From Lunularia cruciata (lineage: Eukaryota; Streptophyta; Marchantiopsida; Lunulariales; Lunulariaceae), in assembly GCA_948567375.1 (NCBI GenBank), contig OX419756.1, forward strand, positions 6,081,001-6,145,000: DNA of 64,000 nt. Direction: 5' to 3'. Below the pieces are notes generated by a model. That model saw only the letters and a list, made by a program, of their open reading frames with translations, was not told the DNA's origin and searched no databases. The position numbers were made by a program, and so were the translations under genes. Below, one piece after another: positions 52,870 to 64,000 of this stretch (positions within the stretch are counted from its first letter, which is position 1; each line of letters begins with the position of its first letter).

Positions 52870-54700
52870 ATCATTGCTCAATCTTAACTTGGGACTTTGT
52901 AGTGAGTAGGACTTGAGCCATTATATTGCATATTTTATCATGAAATCTAATGTGCTTTCCATCTATTTTATAACTCAAGATATGTATGAGTATTGTATTT
53001 GATGAAGAGCCATATGCACATCTAGAAGCGCTAGGAGTGCTGGATATGGTAGTCATAATCTCAAGCATAGAATTGTGGTAAACTCCTTGGAAGTGAACTG
53101 GAAATTGTGAATCAAAGGGAAATTTGGAGCCAAGCTTTAGAGCCTTTCCTTCCACAAGTGAGAATCCTAGCTCTATCAAATAGTTGCACATCAATGAGGA
53201 TGTTGGTGAAAGTGTGAGTGTACATACGACCATTGAAATCCACCCAAATCTTCCTATAGTCTAGGGATAAAAAGTCAATAAATGCAAGGTGTGTCTAGTA
53301 TGTGAGGCTTGGCAGTAAGTCATGAGCCAATCAAAGATATGATTTCTACCATCATGATAGGTCTTAATAGAGGGTCTTGGTGTATGAACCTAAGGGCTAA
53401 ATAGGGACCACTAGAGCCTATGCTCTTATATATGCCACAAAAATAGTAGTCTCTTACCCACATCCATCCCATAACTATGTGTAGAGCTTTCTATAACCTA
53501 CACTATTCACTTTAATAGCTATGGTAGCATACATGGCCCTAAAAGAGTGGAGAAAGTATAGGAGATGGTAATTTATTTCAAACATATGTAAAGAATGATG
53601 TGAGTATATTCTTACCTACAATATAAGTATCACTTGAGATGGATTGGAAAAGACAAGAAGTAAAAGCAATTGCCACCTATTGTAAAACCAATGTAGTACA
53701 TTATGCAAAGATATACTTCTCTAGGTGATTCCACTAGCATGTGCACTGGTTTGATACCACCTTTGTAACTTTCTTGTAGTATTATGGTGGTTTTACAACA
53801 GAGATGTCTTAATGCCATTAGAAAGTACGTACAAAATTGACCAAGGAAGGGATCTGAATGCATGTGAAGAGAAAAAAGAACATTGGGTGAGATATGGTAT
53901 TGAAGGCATTGGATAAATCAACTTGGACCACCACACAATCTGGATGGATGTCCAAGGATGCTCAAATGCAAGCAATAACTATCTAGTATCTCCTTAGAAT
54001 AGCCACAACAAATTGATGTGGAGACAACAAAGTGTTAGAGTTATAAGTAAATAGTACATGAGATCAAACAAAAGAAAACATCCCTAATAGCAATGGGTTG
54101 CACATGAGATCTCCTTTGAAGGAGTTAGGAGAAAAGAAACACCAAACAAACAAGCTGCTCTAGGGGTCATAGGACCCAAAGCAATTTCTAGACAAAAAGC
54201 AAACAGAAGAGAAATGCAAATTCTGGAGTACCTACAAAGAGGCAATCCCATAGGTGCTAAAAAACCAAACCTTATAACCTACTTGTTGAGAGAAGTAGAG
54301 AATGGAGTAGAACAAGAGTAAAGAAGTACTCCTCAAGTTGTAACTCTTCATCTGATTGATAGTAATGGAGGAAAGATTGAAGGTCCTCAATGGCAAGTGG
54401 ATGGAAGGTCTATAAGGTAGATAAAGTATTTGCGGAGAAGGGTGTTGTTTGAGAATGTGATAGTGCTTGTGTTGTGCATATGGACTTCCCTACTTGACTT
54501 GATAGCAAGGAGCAATGAAAGTGGCAATGCTCTAACGATAAGGCATTTGGGCCCAAGCAATAGCCAAATGGTGTATTCATCTTGGAGAGCTGGCCAATCC
54601 ACTCTCAAAAACCTATGAATCCTTAAGTCAGTCCCTTGATATCCCAATGCTACTCATGGGCTTGAAGGAGTGAAGTTTATTATAAGAAGAGGTCTAATCA
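52870..54700 (-). pseudogene. Fossil LINE reverse transcriptase
   Basis: On the minus strand, 53870-53940 reads VVQVDLSNAFNTISHPMFF, the RT block that carries the first catalytic Asp in non-LTR elements (consensus D..NAFN). Downstream, broken frames give FDRARILT and GRKGSKAWLQISL near 53120-53200, a pattern also seen after RT in this element type. Upstream frames to 54.7 kb may be the N part. Many stops and frameshifts. It is likely the same LINE family as the C-terminal fossils at 4 and 15 kb, though no overlap proves it. Confidence 0.55.
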
Positions 54701-54861
54701 GGTCCAAGTGAAGACATCTCTCCTTTGGTCATATGCCAAGATACCCCACAAGAGTAAGGAGAGTGTGGATCACACTAGATGACATAAGCCATAGGGATCT
54801 TAGTGTACATCCTTGTTCAAAGAAAACATAATAAGAATGCATATTAGGGGTGCAAAGATGG

Positions 54862-55440
54862 TGTAATGTTCCAAGGACAAGAGAAACACCAAAGAGAAAT
54901 ACAAGAGAAGAAAAAAAGAAGAAATATAATGATTCATTTTTCAATATTATGATGTACTGAAGGAACACTTTGTATTTATTTTATAACAAAGAAGATACAC
55001 TCACAAAGAGTTATACTTTTGGATCAAATATATGGATTGACATATTTATTGTGTAACAAAGAGGATACATTTTGGATCAAATATATGGATTGACAGATTT
55101 ATTTTATAACAAAGAGTATACACTCAAAGAGAGCTATACCTTTGGATTAAATATATGGATTGGTGATATGTCAGTGAGCTCCACGGTGACCACATATGGT
55201 GTGTATTGATGACATGTTGACAATTGTTTGATGTGGTTTGTCCAACAAATTTAACTAAAGTGAATCTTTCGAAAATCTTTTGTATAATAAACTCAGAACC
55301 ACATAGGTAAGGTACAATCGGAAGGGTAAGGTTCTTCTGGACAAATCTCAACAAGACAAACCGAGGGGGAAGAAAGCACAAATTTAAATTAGTCAAAATA
55401 TAAGAGACTATCAGGCGTTCAAGACAAACCGAGGGGGAAA
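54862..55440. repeat. Diverged gypsy LTR fragment with internal triplication
   Basis: It starts TGTAATGTTCCAAGGACA, follows the LTR order of the 30.6-kb element (tandem ACAAAGA-GGATACA-type blocks, then GGTGATATGTCAG, then GGTAAGGTACAATCGGAAGG, then ACAAACCGAGGGGGAAG). A unit of about 60 bases (TTTGGATCAAATATATGGAT, then TGACA(T/G)ATTTATT) is present three times between 54965 and 55165. 55330-55440 is partly repeated at 55420-55530 (AAACCGAGGGGGAA ... GAGACTATC..GCGTTCAAG). Confidence 0.65.
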
Positions 55441-55636
55441 GCAACACCGAATCCCCAAATCCCCAAATTTAAATTTAGTCATAATTTACGAGACTATCGA
55501 GCGTTCAAGGTATTCAAGATGAATTTGAGTTTCAGGCATTTGATATTCAAACCGGGTTTAAAGCGTCAAGCTGTACAAATGGATATGAACGTAGTCGTTT
55601 GATATTGACCAGGAGTTATCAATGTTCGGGAAGACT

Positions 55637-55690
55637 CCCATAGAACCGCGGTTCTATGGGCAGGGCTCTGTTTGTACCCATATAAATAGG
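55637..55690 (+). promoter_or_regulatory. Perfect 24-bp palindrome followed by a TATA box
   Basis: 55637-55660 is CCCATAGAACCG and its exact reverse complement. TATAAATAGG follows at 55681-55690. The spacing would put the palindrome about 50-75 bases upstream of a start site near 55715, a usual place for a dimeric activator or repressor. Regulation is inference. Confidence 0.5.
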
Positions 55691-55853
55691 AAAGCTTGGG
55701 GGAAGTGAGTTTGATATCGATGCAACTTAGCTTGAGAAGTTCAATTTGGCGGCGGATAGATTTGTGACATAAGTCCTCTTTGCTTTGTGGAGAGGACAAT
55801 CCAATCTGCTCGACGGAACGAAAACTTGAGTTGGCAAAGCAGTCTCAGGCCTC

Positions 55854-56141
55854 ATGATCGGCAAGTCTATGCGCATGAGTCCGGTTGCCGATGGATTGCC
55901 TCTGACTGGGGACGACACCATTGAAGGGGCCAGCATTGTAACCAAGTCTTTTCGCAAGTGAGACATGACGGTTGAAATTCAAGCGCTTTTGATGTGCAAG
56001 GAAAAAGTTATGGGAATTTTGCAAAGCCTGTTAAAAGGTCCTCAAGAGGACCTCTCCCCAGGGTTTGTGGAACCAGAGGAGTCATTACTACTGGGGAGTT
56101 TATGGACCATCATTGGCCATGTAGTGTCTACGGTCACCTGA
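55854..56141 (+). other. Hypothetical small ORF pair, one TGA apart
   Basis: Downstream of the TATA box, a 35-codon frame (MIGKSMRMSPVADGLPLTGD...) ends with TGA at 55959. The same frame reopens at ATG 55965 for 58 codons (MTVEIQALLMCKEKVMGILQ...) to TGA 56139. A 15-codon upstream frame starts MQLSLRSS in the leader. Reading through the single TGA gives about 95 residues. No family is recognised. It could be a dead gene with one stop, a small-peptide transcript or chance. Confidence 0.25.
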
Positions 56142-57398
56142 TCGGAAATGATGTCCTTGATCTGGGCCAAGGATAAGATCCCTGATCCAATTACCTCGGT
56201 CATATCCCTATTGAGATAAGTTGCATTATCAGTTAGTATGTTTGAGAGTATCAGTTAGTATGTTTGAGAGTATCAGTTACTGCACTTTGATAACGTTAGC
56301 GGATGTTCATCGTTATAAAGATCCCCTAAACCTCTCAGTTTTCAAGGCCCTTTCAAGTTAGGAAACCTCATAACAGCTGCATGAAATGCATGAACCTCGA
56401 GCTCATTGTTACGATTGGTTGGTATCCCAGTTCATAATTTACTTTGACGACTCAGTGTCCTTGCATTCGTTAGTTTGAATATGTGGGTTGCTCCTTTACT
56501 TGTCACTGGTTGGAACGAATGGTGGGTATACGACAGTCGCATCCCGCAATCTCACGTAAGTTAAATCATCTTTCAGATCCCATTTGAAGGTAGAACTCTT
56601 GAATTGGCCAGCATGCAAGGCCAAAAACCCTACAAAATATCAGTGAACTCTACCCTGCACATCTAGTGAAAACTATAAAACATCACGTTGAATAGGATAT
56701 CTGCTTCTATGTAGTACTACATTCGATGTCGTGGTCATTGCAGCAGAATCCTGAACCGTGCAGCTTAGATATAAAACTGTATGAAACACTAAATTGGATA
56801 AATTCTAGTAATATTGACTGCTCACCTAGCGTAGCAAGTCCATCGCTGTAGCTGAAGCACTCCATGATCAATCGCACTATCGGAAATTGATGCTGGATGA
56901 TTATAATGTAACATTCCCTTAGAACCGGGAAGGAGTAAGTCAATCCAATGAGGTCCATGCATCATCTTACGAATCCCTCTTCAAGATATCTCATGCTTCT
57001 ACAGCTGCATGAGGTACTCTTCTTCATCCTCCAGGACGGAGCAATTTTCGGTCAACGATGTCAACACATGCGCACCATACGGCTTTTACCGGGAATGACC
57101 GTAATATTGGAAGATTGAGGAAGATTGAGGCAGCTAACACCACCCGAGACTCCGGCATTTTGTAATCTAATCACATGGACTCGGGAAGAACATCATCTTC
57201 CAGTATTTCAAGATGCTTGAGAGCGTTTACAAATGTCCCAATCCAGAGGCCTCCTTGCGCTCTTACTGGTATCGATTTCATCTTTGGACTCAGAAAATAG
57301 GGTTTAGAGACTGCATAGAAGGGTCCATCTTTATTGCGCTTCAATCATATAGTAGGGATCGTTCTAGAGCTTCTTTTTTCTGAAGTAGATCGACCGGT
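56142..57398. other. Intergenic DNA with a 22-bp tandem repeat
   Basis: TATCAGTTAGTATGTTTGAG(AG) occurs 2.4 times at 56227-56279. No gene is recognised in the rest. Confidence 0.45.
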
Positions 57399-58766
57399 TT
57401 GGGGGAATTGGGACTTACTACGAAGATAACAAAGCTCAAGGTTCTTTTCGTGGATATGAACAACCCCATGGCTTGGTTGCCAATGCTAACTCTCTCCGCA
57501 CATGCCTCAATTTGTCATAGTACCTCTCGTGTTATTGTGAAGCAATCTTTCTCAGGCCTTGCAGAGAAGAATATCGACGAGGCTGCCTACCGCTTTCCAC
57601 TTTACGAAGGTGCTTCCGTAGTGGGATTCCCGTGCAAGATAGGAGATCGTACCATCCATGGTGTAGTTGCAGGAAAAGAACAAAGCTAGAAAAACTTACG
57701 AAGTTGTAAAAGATCGTGGGGAGGCGCAGGATTGCTGATCTAGAATACCCCAGATGTCTGGAGCACGAAGATTGGGAACATTCCGGCTGGGAGTAAGGTG
57801 CACGTGGAAATTCAATACGTATGCGAACTCAAACACAATAGCGAGATGGCTGGCATCCGCTTTGTGTTGCCCAAGAACATTGCACCCAGATAAGGTGATG
57901 CTCCAGAAAATCTCCCTGGGATCCATTGATTTGGCAAGCAGAGGATTTGAGAGAGTTGTCGATGTTACCTTGTTTTCTCCTATTACCAGTCTGTAATCGT
58001 CCTCTCACCCTATAGTTGTCGAAATGGGTACTCTTATGACAGACCAAACTCCCGACGAAAAGGAATTTGACATCCACAAAGCTCATGCAAAACTTTCGCA
58101 AGCAAGCACTGACCTTGACAGAGATTTTGTGTTGATGATTATTTTGGCCAAGATAGGTGAACCGCAGGCTATCTTGGAAACCCATTCCACTATACCAAAT
58201 CAAAGCGCAATTTTGCTTACCCTTTTCCCCCGGTTTGTAACTGCCAGAATTAATCCCGAGATTGTGTTCATTGCGGATCGCATTGGAAGCATGCAAGCCA
58301 AATTTTCAGAGTTACGAAAGGCTTTGACAGTTTTCTTGACGAGTCTCCCGGTGGGCGTGAAATTCAACATTTGCTCGTTTGGTGGGAAATTTACGTTCCT
58401 CTGGCCCAAGAGTAGAACATACGATCAGAACAATTTGGATACGGCTTTGGAATATGTGTGGAGATTTGCAGCTGACTACGGCGACACTGAGATGTTTCCC
58501 CTGTCGAAGCAGCACAAAACAAAGATACACGGACTTACAAACAGAACTAGTGGTTTTAATGGATGGAGAAACCTCGGACACCGAACCTCTGTTTGATATA
58601 GTCAAGAGAGAGTGCAAGAAGGGTGATGTGAGAGTATTCTCACTGGAATAGGAGATTCTGTAGCACACGGGTTAGTGGAGGGAATAGCGAAGGTGGGCAG
58701 AGGATATGTGCAAATAGTTAGAGATGAGGATAATATTACAAATCGAGGAGGGATTGAGAAAGGATA
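57399..58766 (+). pseudogene. VIT plus von Willebrand A domain protein, broken, fungal-like
   Basis: The VIT domain covers 57480-57890: SAHASICHSTSRV, YRFPLYEGASVVGFPCKIGD, then shifted KARKTYEVVKDRGEA, then TPDVWSTKIGNIPAGSKVHV and VCELKHN, GIRFVLPKNIAPR. A stop stands where the family has Tyr before GDAPE. The vWA domain follows: DFVLMIILAKIGEPQAILETH, EIVFIADRIGSMQ, SLPVGVKFNICSFGG, FLWPKSRTYDQNNLD, then shifted LVVLMDGE and DVRVFSL, then shifted GIGDSVAHGLVEG. The metal site DxSxS is damaged (DRIGS, Ser to Ile). There are at least four frameshifts and three stops, and no introns. The order and wording match, from memory, the fungal VIT-vWA family rather than the usual land-plant homologue. 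It ends at the Copia LTR. Confidence 0.8.
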
Positions 58767-58770
58767 GGAG

Positions 58771-59087
58771 TGCTATTCCTATAACCTTATACTAAAGGGT
58801 CTAGAGTGCTCCTCAAATTGAGATAGGAAAGAATAAATATGAACCAACCATGAAACATAAACAGCGCAAAGGAATCCCATGCAATTACATACCAAAGTAA
58901 AGCACAAATGAAAGTTTATTTATTAGTAACCAAAAAGGTGGTTCCTTCCCGGGCCTCAAACCTCAAGCCATTGATAGCAGGCTTGCTAAGCAGACGAGGG
59001 AGCCCAACTGGGCTCGCTTCCCTTCCTAAACCCCTTTTCTTAAGTATTGTAACAGTCCCCTTTATGGGTTAATTCCAAAAGTCAACA
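58771..59087 (-). repeat. 3' LTR of a truncated Copia element
   Basis: On the minus strand it starts TGTTGACTTTTGGAATTAAC and ends near GGTTATAGGAATAGCA. A polypurine tract (AGTGGAGGAGGAG) immediately precedes it at 59088-59100. It abuts the end of the readable vWA pseudogene; AGGAG at 58766-58770 may be the target duplication, but the other end of the element is lost. Confidence 0.7.
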
Positions 59088-60500
59088 CTCCTCCTCCACT
59101 AGGGGGACGACTTCCCTCTTGAGACAACACCTAACATATCTCTACAGGCAATAAACTGAGACCTAGGAAGTACTTTAGTAAACATATCTGCTGCCATCTT
59201 CTTGGTAGGACAGTAGCCTAGTTTTACCTTTCCTTGCTCCATACACTACCTGATAAAGTGATGTTACATGTCATAGTGCTTTGTACAACCATGACATGCA
59301 AGATTCTTTGCAATAGCAATGCATGACTGGTTATCCTCATAAATGAGGGTTGAACCAGATTGCTCTATATGGTAATCCTTCAACACATTTTGAAGCTAGA
59401 GAGCCTCCTTTGCAGCAATGTTGATAGCTGCATACTCAAACTCTATTGACAATGTCAAAACCGATGATTGCTTCTTGCTTGACCAGTTGATAGCCACACC
59501 TCCCAACTTGAAGGCATAACCACCCACAAAACAATGTATCTTGGTACAACCATCCCAATCTGCATCACAATAACCAACAAGTTGCAAACTTGTGTCCTTG
59601 CCGCCATCCTGCAACACCAAAACTTTTGTCCCCTTCAAGTACCACCATGTTTGCTTGATTTCTAATAAATGAGACACATGTGGACACAACTAGAGTTGGG
59701 CAAAGTCTTGAAACATGAATGCAACATCGTAGCTTGTACCGTGTGCCACCCACATGAGAGAACCCATAGAACTCTGATAGTGCCTAGCTCCCTCAATGTC
59801 AAGCAGCTTGTCATTCTCATGCTTGGTGAGATGGCCTGGTTCCACTAAAGTCGCAATTGCTTTCATGTCCTCTAGACCAAATTCCTTCAACTTCTAAGAA
59901 ATGTACCTTGCTTGGTGCAGCCAAATAGTTCTTGCTTCCTTTTTCCATAAGAACTCTATCCCAAGGAAATGGTTTAGCTCCCAAATGTTTTTCATCTTGT
60001 AGCACACTTGCAATCCCAGTTGTGTTCCAACAAGATCTCAAAGTTATTCCTACCAATTAGTACATCATCTCTGTACACAACAAGAGCAACAACCAGATTA
60101 CAGACTCTAGTGACATACAAACAAGGATCAAAGTCTGAATGCTTCTAACCAAGGTTACGGAGAGATGCATCCAAATTCTCATTCCAACCTCTTCCAACAT
60201 ATTTCAAATCATACAAGGCCTTTAATAGTCACAACACGCTGCCTTTGTGCTCCCATGAAATGTAAGGCCATGAAGGACCTTCCTGAAAATGTTCTCCTCC
60301 TTAAGCTCATCATTCAAGTAAGCTAAGATAATATCAAGTTGCTATGCTATTCTTCTCGGAGTTGCAACTATTGCAACAAATGCAAGATGGACTATAGGTG
60401 CAAAGGTTTAGTAATAATCAATACCTTCCTCATAGGAATAGCTTTGTGCCACCAATTTTGCTTTGAAGCACTTGATAGAATTGTTGGCATCAACTTCGAG
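59088..60500 (-). pseudogene. Copia pol fragment: RT end and RNase H
   Basis: Minus-strand blocks in order: EVDANNSIKCFKAKLVAQ near 60490-60440, EEGIDYY-stop-TFAP, ATPRRIA-stop-QLDI and AYLNDELKEE, later MKEFGLEDMKAIATLVEPG (59890), then the RNase H with YCDADWDGCTKIHCFVGGY and WSSKKQSSVLTLSIEFEY (59396-59600). These are Ty1/Copia RT and RNase H hallmarks. Integrase, gag and the 5' LTR are absent. Stops and frameshifts make it dead. Confidence 0.85.
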
Positions 60501-60511
60501 GCCTAATTGGG

Positions 60512-63500
60512 CCTAAGGTCTACACATTTTCAAGGCCTAATTCATTTGTTTAGGACTCCAAAATTGGCTCTAAAGGTTCTAGGCTATTTTAGACTCTTGC
60601 CCTATTTAGTAGAAGTCCTCTTTTGGTGAAATTTCTATTTGATCTACCTAGCCCATCATATATAATATCTTTCCAGATGTTACCAAACCAATTTTCACCT
60701 TTGGATGATATGTCTAGCTTTTGGTATTACAAATTCAGGTTATTTTTGATTCTTGCCATATTACTAAAAGTACTCTTTTGGTGACACCTCTATCTGATCC
60801 ACCTAGCCTATCATATATAACATCCTTCCAAATGTTACCAAGCTAATTTTCTCTCTAGCTAATATGTCTAGCTATTGGTATTACAAACCTCTCCCTTTTA
60901 AGATGTAACATACTTGTTGCGAAGCTGTTTCTTCAAAAGATTTCACTAACATTGGTGCATTGGTCAAATTGGCTATTGGCTCCTATGTTGCCTCATACAA
61001 TGGGTACCCTTTCCAATCTACTAGATTTCCACATGTGGATGGCAATTACCATGGATGCGCTTTTGGAGAATGCATTCAATGTCATATTCCCCCGCCTCAT
61101 CAACGAGTGTTGGACAAGGTTGACTTTCTTGTATGGAAGAGAAGTGGGGCGTCGGGGAGCATGTTGATGTAGTAAGGAAACATGAACTACCAAGTAGATC
61201 TTCATATATGGTAGTAGCTTGAGGTGATGGGCCATTGCGCCAATGCAACAAAGGATGGAAAAAGGTCCAATAAAATGAGGTTTGAGCTTGAAAGGGCCAA
61301 CTAACATGAGGTTGGTTGTTGAAAGCTAGACTTTATCTCCAACATTGAACTCCATGTGCCAACAATGTGCATCTGTATATTATTTCTGTCAATTTTGGGT
61401 GATATGCAACCTGTTTTTAGCATTCTCCACTCCTCGTTGAATTCTAGAAACAAAAGTGTTAATAGCATCTACCATTGGTATCCATTCATCAAGCTTAAAG
61501 GTGTGAAGGATTCTCTCCATACATAAGGAAAATAGTGTGGCATGTGTGGATGCATTTATTGAATTGTTGTACACAAATTCCACAAATGAGAGTAAGGTGT
61601 CCCACCTTTCTTGCTCCTTTAGGGTGAAACCCTTGAGCATGTCTTCAATAGTACGATTAGCTTGCATTGTTTGTCCATCAGTCTGTGGGTGATAAGCCAT
61701 AGACATGACCAATTTGGTTTTGAAGAAACCAAAGAGTGTTCTCCAAAAAAAAACTAGTGAATTGAATTTATCTATCAATGATGAGCACTCAAGACAAGCC
61801 ATGGTGAGAAAAGACTACATCTAAGTACAATTGAGCTAATTGTGGAGCAGTCACGTCCTTGCTGGTAGGACACACATGAATCATTTTGCTAAGGTGGTCC
61901 TTAAAGACTATGATAGAGTCAAACCCTAAAGTGGTCTTGGGCAATTTGCAAACCAGATCTATGCTTACTTGTTCCCAACATTGTGTAGGAGTAGGAAGGG
62001 GTTGAAGGAGTCATGCCGGAACTTGATTAGAAGCTTTATTTTGTTGACATAGTAGGCAGCTTCAAACATACTCTATCACATCATTAGTCATCTTGGGCCA
62101 ATAATAATGGCATTTGGCTGCATCCAAGGTCTTGTCCACTACTACATGACTTGCAATGGCAGAATCATGACATTTTATTAGGATGGTGGTTCTTATGGAC
62201 GTGTCCTCTAGGATCCATAACCTGCCATAAAAAAGCAATTCCTTAGGTACTAGTGACACCTTTGGATGATCAAGCTCCTACAATCTGTGGGTTAGTTTTT
62301 GTAGTAGTAAGAATTCTTGGCCAAAAATTAGGGTTCATCTTGAGTTCTACCACCAGATTGTTTACTATAGGCATTAGAGTAAATGCAACTGCAAGTTGTT
62401 TCTTGCCTTTCACCTACATGATTGTCATGTTGAACCTTTGTCTCCAATCTACCTACCAAATCTATCGACAAGATAGATCTTTTTTGCATCTCTAAGTAGA
62501 TTAGAGATTTGTGATCAATCTTCACTACAAATGCTTTCTTGCCAAGATAGTGTTTCCAATGCTTGGTTGTTGGGACAATGGCCAACTAATCTTGTTTGGT
62601 GGTGTGATAGTTGCATTTTATTGGTAATAGCTTTTAAGAGAAATATGCAATGGGTGCCATCCGTCATGCCATTCTTGTTGTAGGACTGCTCTTATTGCTA
62701 CGCCTAATGCATCTATAGCCAACTTGATTGGATGTTTTGGGTCATATCATTTCAAGATTGGTGCATGTATCTACTTCTTCTCCTTAAAAATTAGTGCCAT
62801 TAGAGGTTGTGCCACCTTGGAGAAATCTTTGAAAAATTGCCAATAGAACCCCGTCAATCCTAAGAAACTCTTGAGAGTTGAGCCTATCTTTTAGAGCACT
62901 CTATTTTTGAATGACCTCTATTTTATCTATTAATACTTGGATACCTTATGTATTTACTCTATACCCCAAGTAGTCTACTTCAGACTTGCCAAACTCACAC
63001 TTTGAGATTTTGCATACAATAGATTCTTTTGTAGAATCTAGAGAACATCTTGTAGATGTTGCTTGTGTTCCATCATTGTCCTACTATAGACATGATATCA
63101 TCTAGGAAAACAAGAACAGATTTATCCAAGTATGGAAAAAATATATCATTCATCAAACTTATGAGAGTGGCCAGTGTGCTGGTGAGGCCAAACAATATCA
63201 CCAAGTACTTTAAGTGACCATACCTTGTTTGAAAGGTAGTCTTGTGGATGTCTTCTTCCGCAATCTAGATTTGGTCGTAACCGATCTATAGATCAAGTTT
63301 GGTGAAGTGTTTTGCCTCATTGAGTTGATAAAATAGGTCATCCATGCGGGGTAAGGGGTATTTATTCTTCAACATTTGTTGATTTAAGCCCCAATAGTCA
63401 ATGCACACATTGTACCATCTTCTTTCTTCACAAACAAGACAAGAACACCATATGGTGATATGTCAGTCTCAATAGCCCATGTTCTTCCACGAGGGATGAT

Positions 63501-64000
63501 CCACTCACTTGGATTGAAACACCTGCTCTAATACCATTGTAATCTTCCAAGGATAGGAGACCTTAAGAGAAACATAGAAGAAAAAATACACAATTTTACA
63601 CTCAACCTTTGATGCCTTTGAAGTAGCACCAACAATAACAAGGGGAATTCTCCAAAGGAAGCTCCATCCTTGGATCAAATACATGGTTTGGTGACATGTT
63701 AGCAATCTATATCCTTAGATTAATTGCATGCATGGGTGACATGTTGGTTTTGGTCCTATCTGGCTGGTCAAACCCTCTTTGACTAGAAGGAATATTTAGG
63801 GAAACTTCTTGTAGGAATCTTTGAATTGCGTGTGTGAGGTGCCACTAGAAAGCTCTTGATGAGACAAACTTGGGGAAGGAAAAGCTAGCATTTCCTCTAT
63901 TGGAGGAGGGGGGGTATTCTTACATTTTCAAGACCTAATTAATCCGTTTAGGCTCCTAAAATTGGCTCTAAAGTTTCCAGGCTATTTTTGACTCTTGCTC
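60512..64000 (-). mobile_element. Second gypsy element, internally deleted, runs off the right edge
   Basis: 3' LTR remnant 60512-60885 (outer part only), polypurine tract 60886-60902, chromodomain near 61070-61150 (GEYDIECILQKRIHGNCHP), integrase 61389-62260 (ERWDTLLSFVEFVYNNS, YHPQTDGQT, HYYWPKM), RNase H 62328-62650 (TKHWKHYLGKKAF), RT 62770-63460, primer site 63525-63536, 5' LTR from 63538. At about 63463 RT text passes directly into the leader, so gag, protease and the RT start are missing: roughly the equivalent of 34.0-36.4 kb in the first element. It is more decayed than the first copy. Confidence 0.85.
63538..64000 (-). repeat. 5' LTR of the second gypsy element, cut by the window edge
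   Basis: It begins TGTAATCTTCCAAGGATAGG and follows the LTR order (TTTGATGCC, GGAAGCTCCATCCTTGGATC, TGGTGACATGTTAGCA, GGCTGGTCAAACC) to the end of the window. Confidence 0.85.

Noticed and set aside
56480-56560. Short frame GWNEWWVYDSRI resembling a chromo-barrel (MRG15-type) motif
   Set aside because: Only about a dozen residues, no continuation in any frame on either side.

Overview
The window looks like nuclear DNA of a land plant, most likely a moss. The three host genes carry short exons with GT-AG introns and encode plant-type proteins. A captured fragment inside a transposon reads like bryophyte mitochondrial rpl2. The rest is mostly decayed transposable elements. The moss assignment is inference from protein resemblance; no search was run.

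Layout: 0-3 kb holds the 5' seven exons of a minus-strand organellar (probably mitochondrial) initiation factor IF-3 gene whose 3' end lies off the left edge. 3.6-16.7 kb is AT-rich and gene-poor. It holds two fossils of the C-terminal part of one LINE family, an old solo gypsy LTR, and a 92-bp LINE 3' end flanked by a perfect 15-bp target duplication. 17.2-19.25 kb is an intact three-exon type II J-protein gene behind a purine-rich leader. 23-38 kb is a nested pile: a fossil PIF/Harbinger element (transposase on +, Myb/SANT-like companion on -) broken by a solo gypsy LTR and by a complete 6.6-kb chromodomain gypsy element with a perfect TTGGG target duplication. 40.9-46.9 kb is an intact ten-exon DEAD-box helicase of the DDX5/DBP2/RH20 group, with a 2.2-kb intron just before motif VI. 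48.65-52.14 kb is a structurally complete Harbinger element with terminal inverted repeats, AAT flanks, an uninterrupted two-exon transposase gene, a broken companion gene and the captured rpl2 piece. 52.8-55.5 kb holds a LINE reverse-transcriptase fossil and a diverged gypsy LTR. 55.6-56.2 kb has a perfect 24-bp palindrome, a TATA box and a small ORF pair. 57.4-58.77 kb is a frameshifted VIT plus von Willebrand A pseudogene resembling the fungal family. 58.77-64 kb is a truncated Copia element followed by a second, internally deleted gypsy element that runs off the right edge.

The host genes (translation factor, co-chaperone, RNA helicase) are housekeeping genes with no operon-like link. The notable content is in the mobile DNA: gene capture by the Harbinger element, insertions into older insertions, facing inverted LTRs that could form a long hairpin, and a decayed gene that may have been acquired from fungi. 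No rRNA gene, convincing tRNA or CRISPR array was seen.
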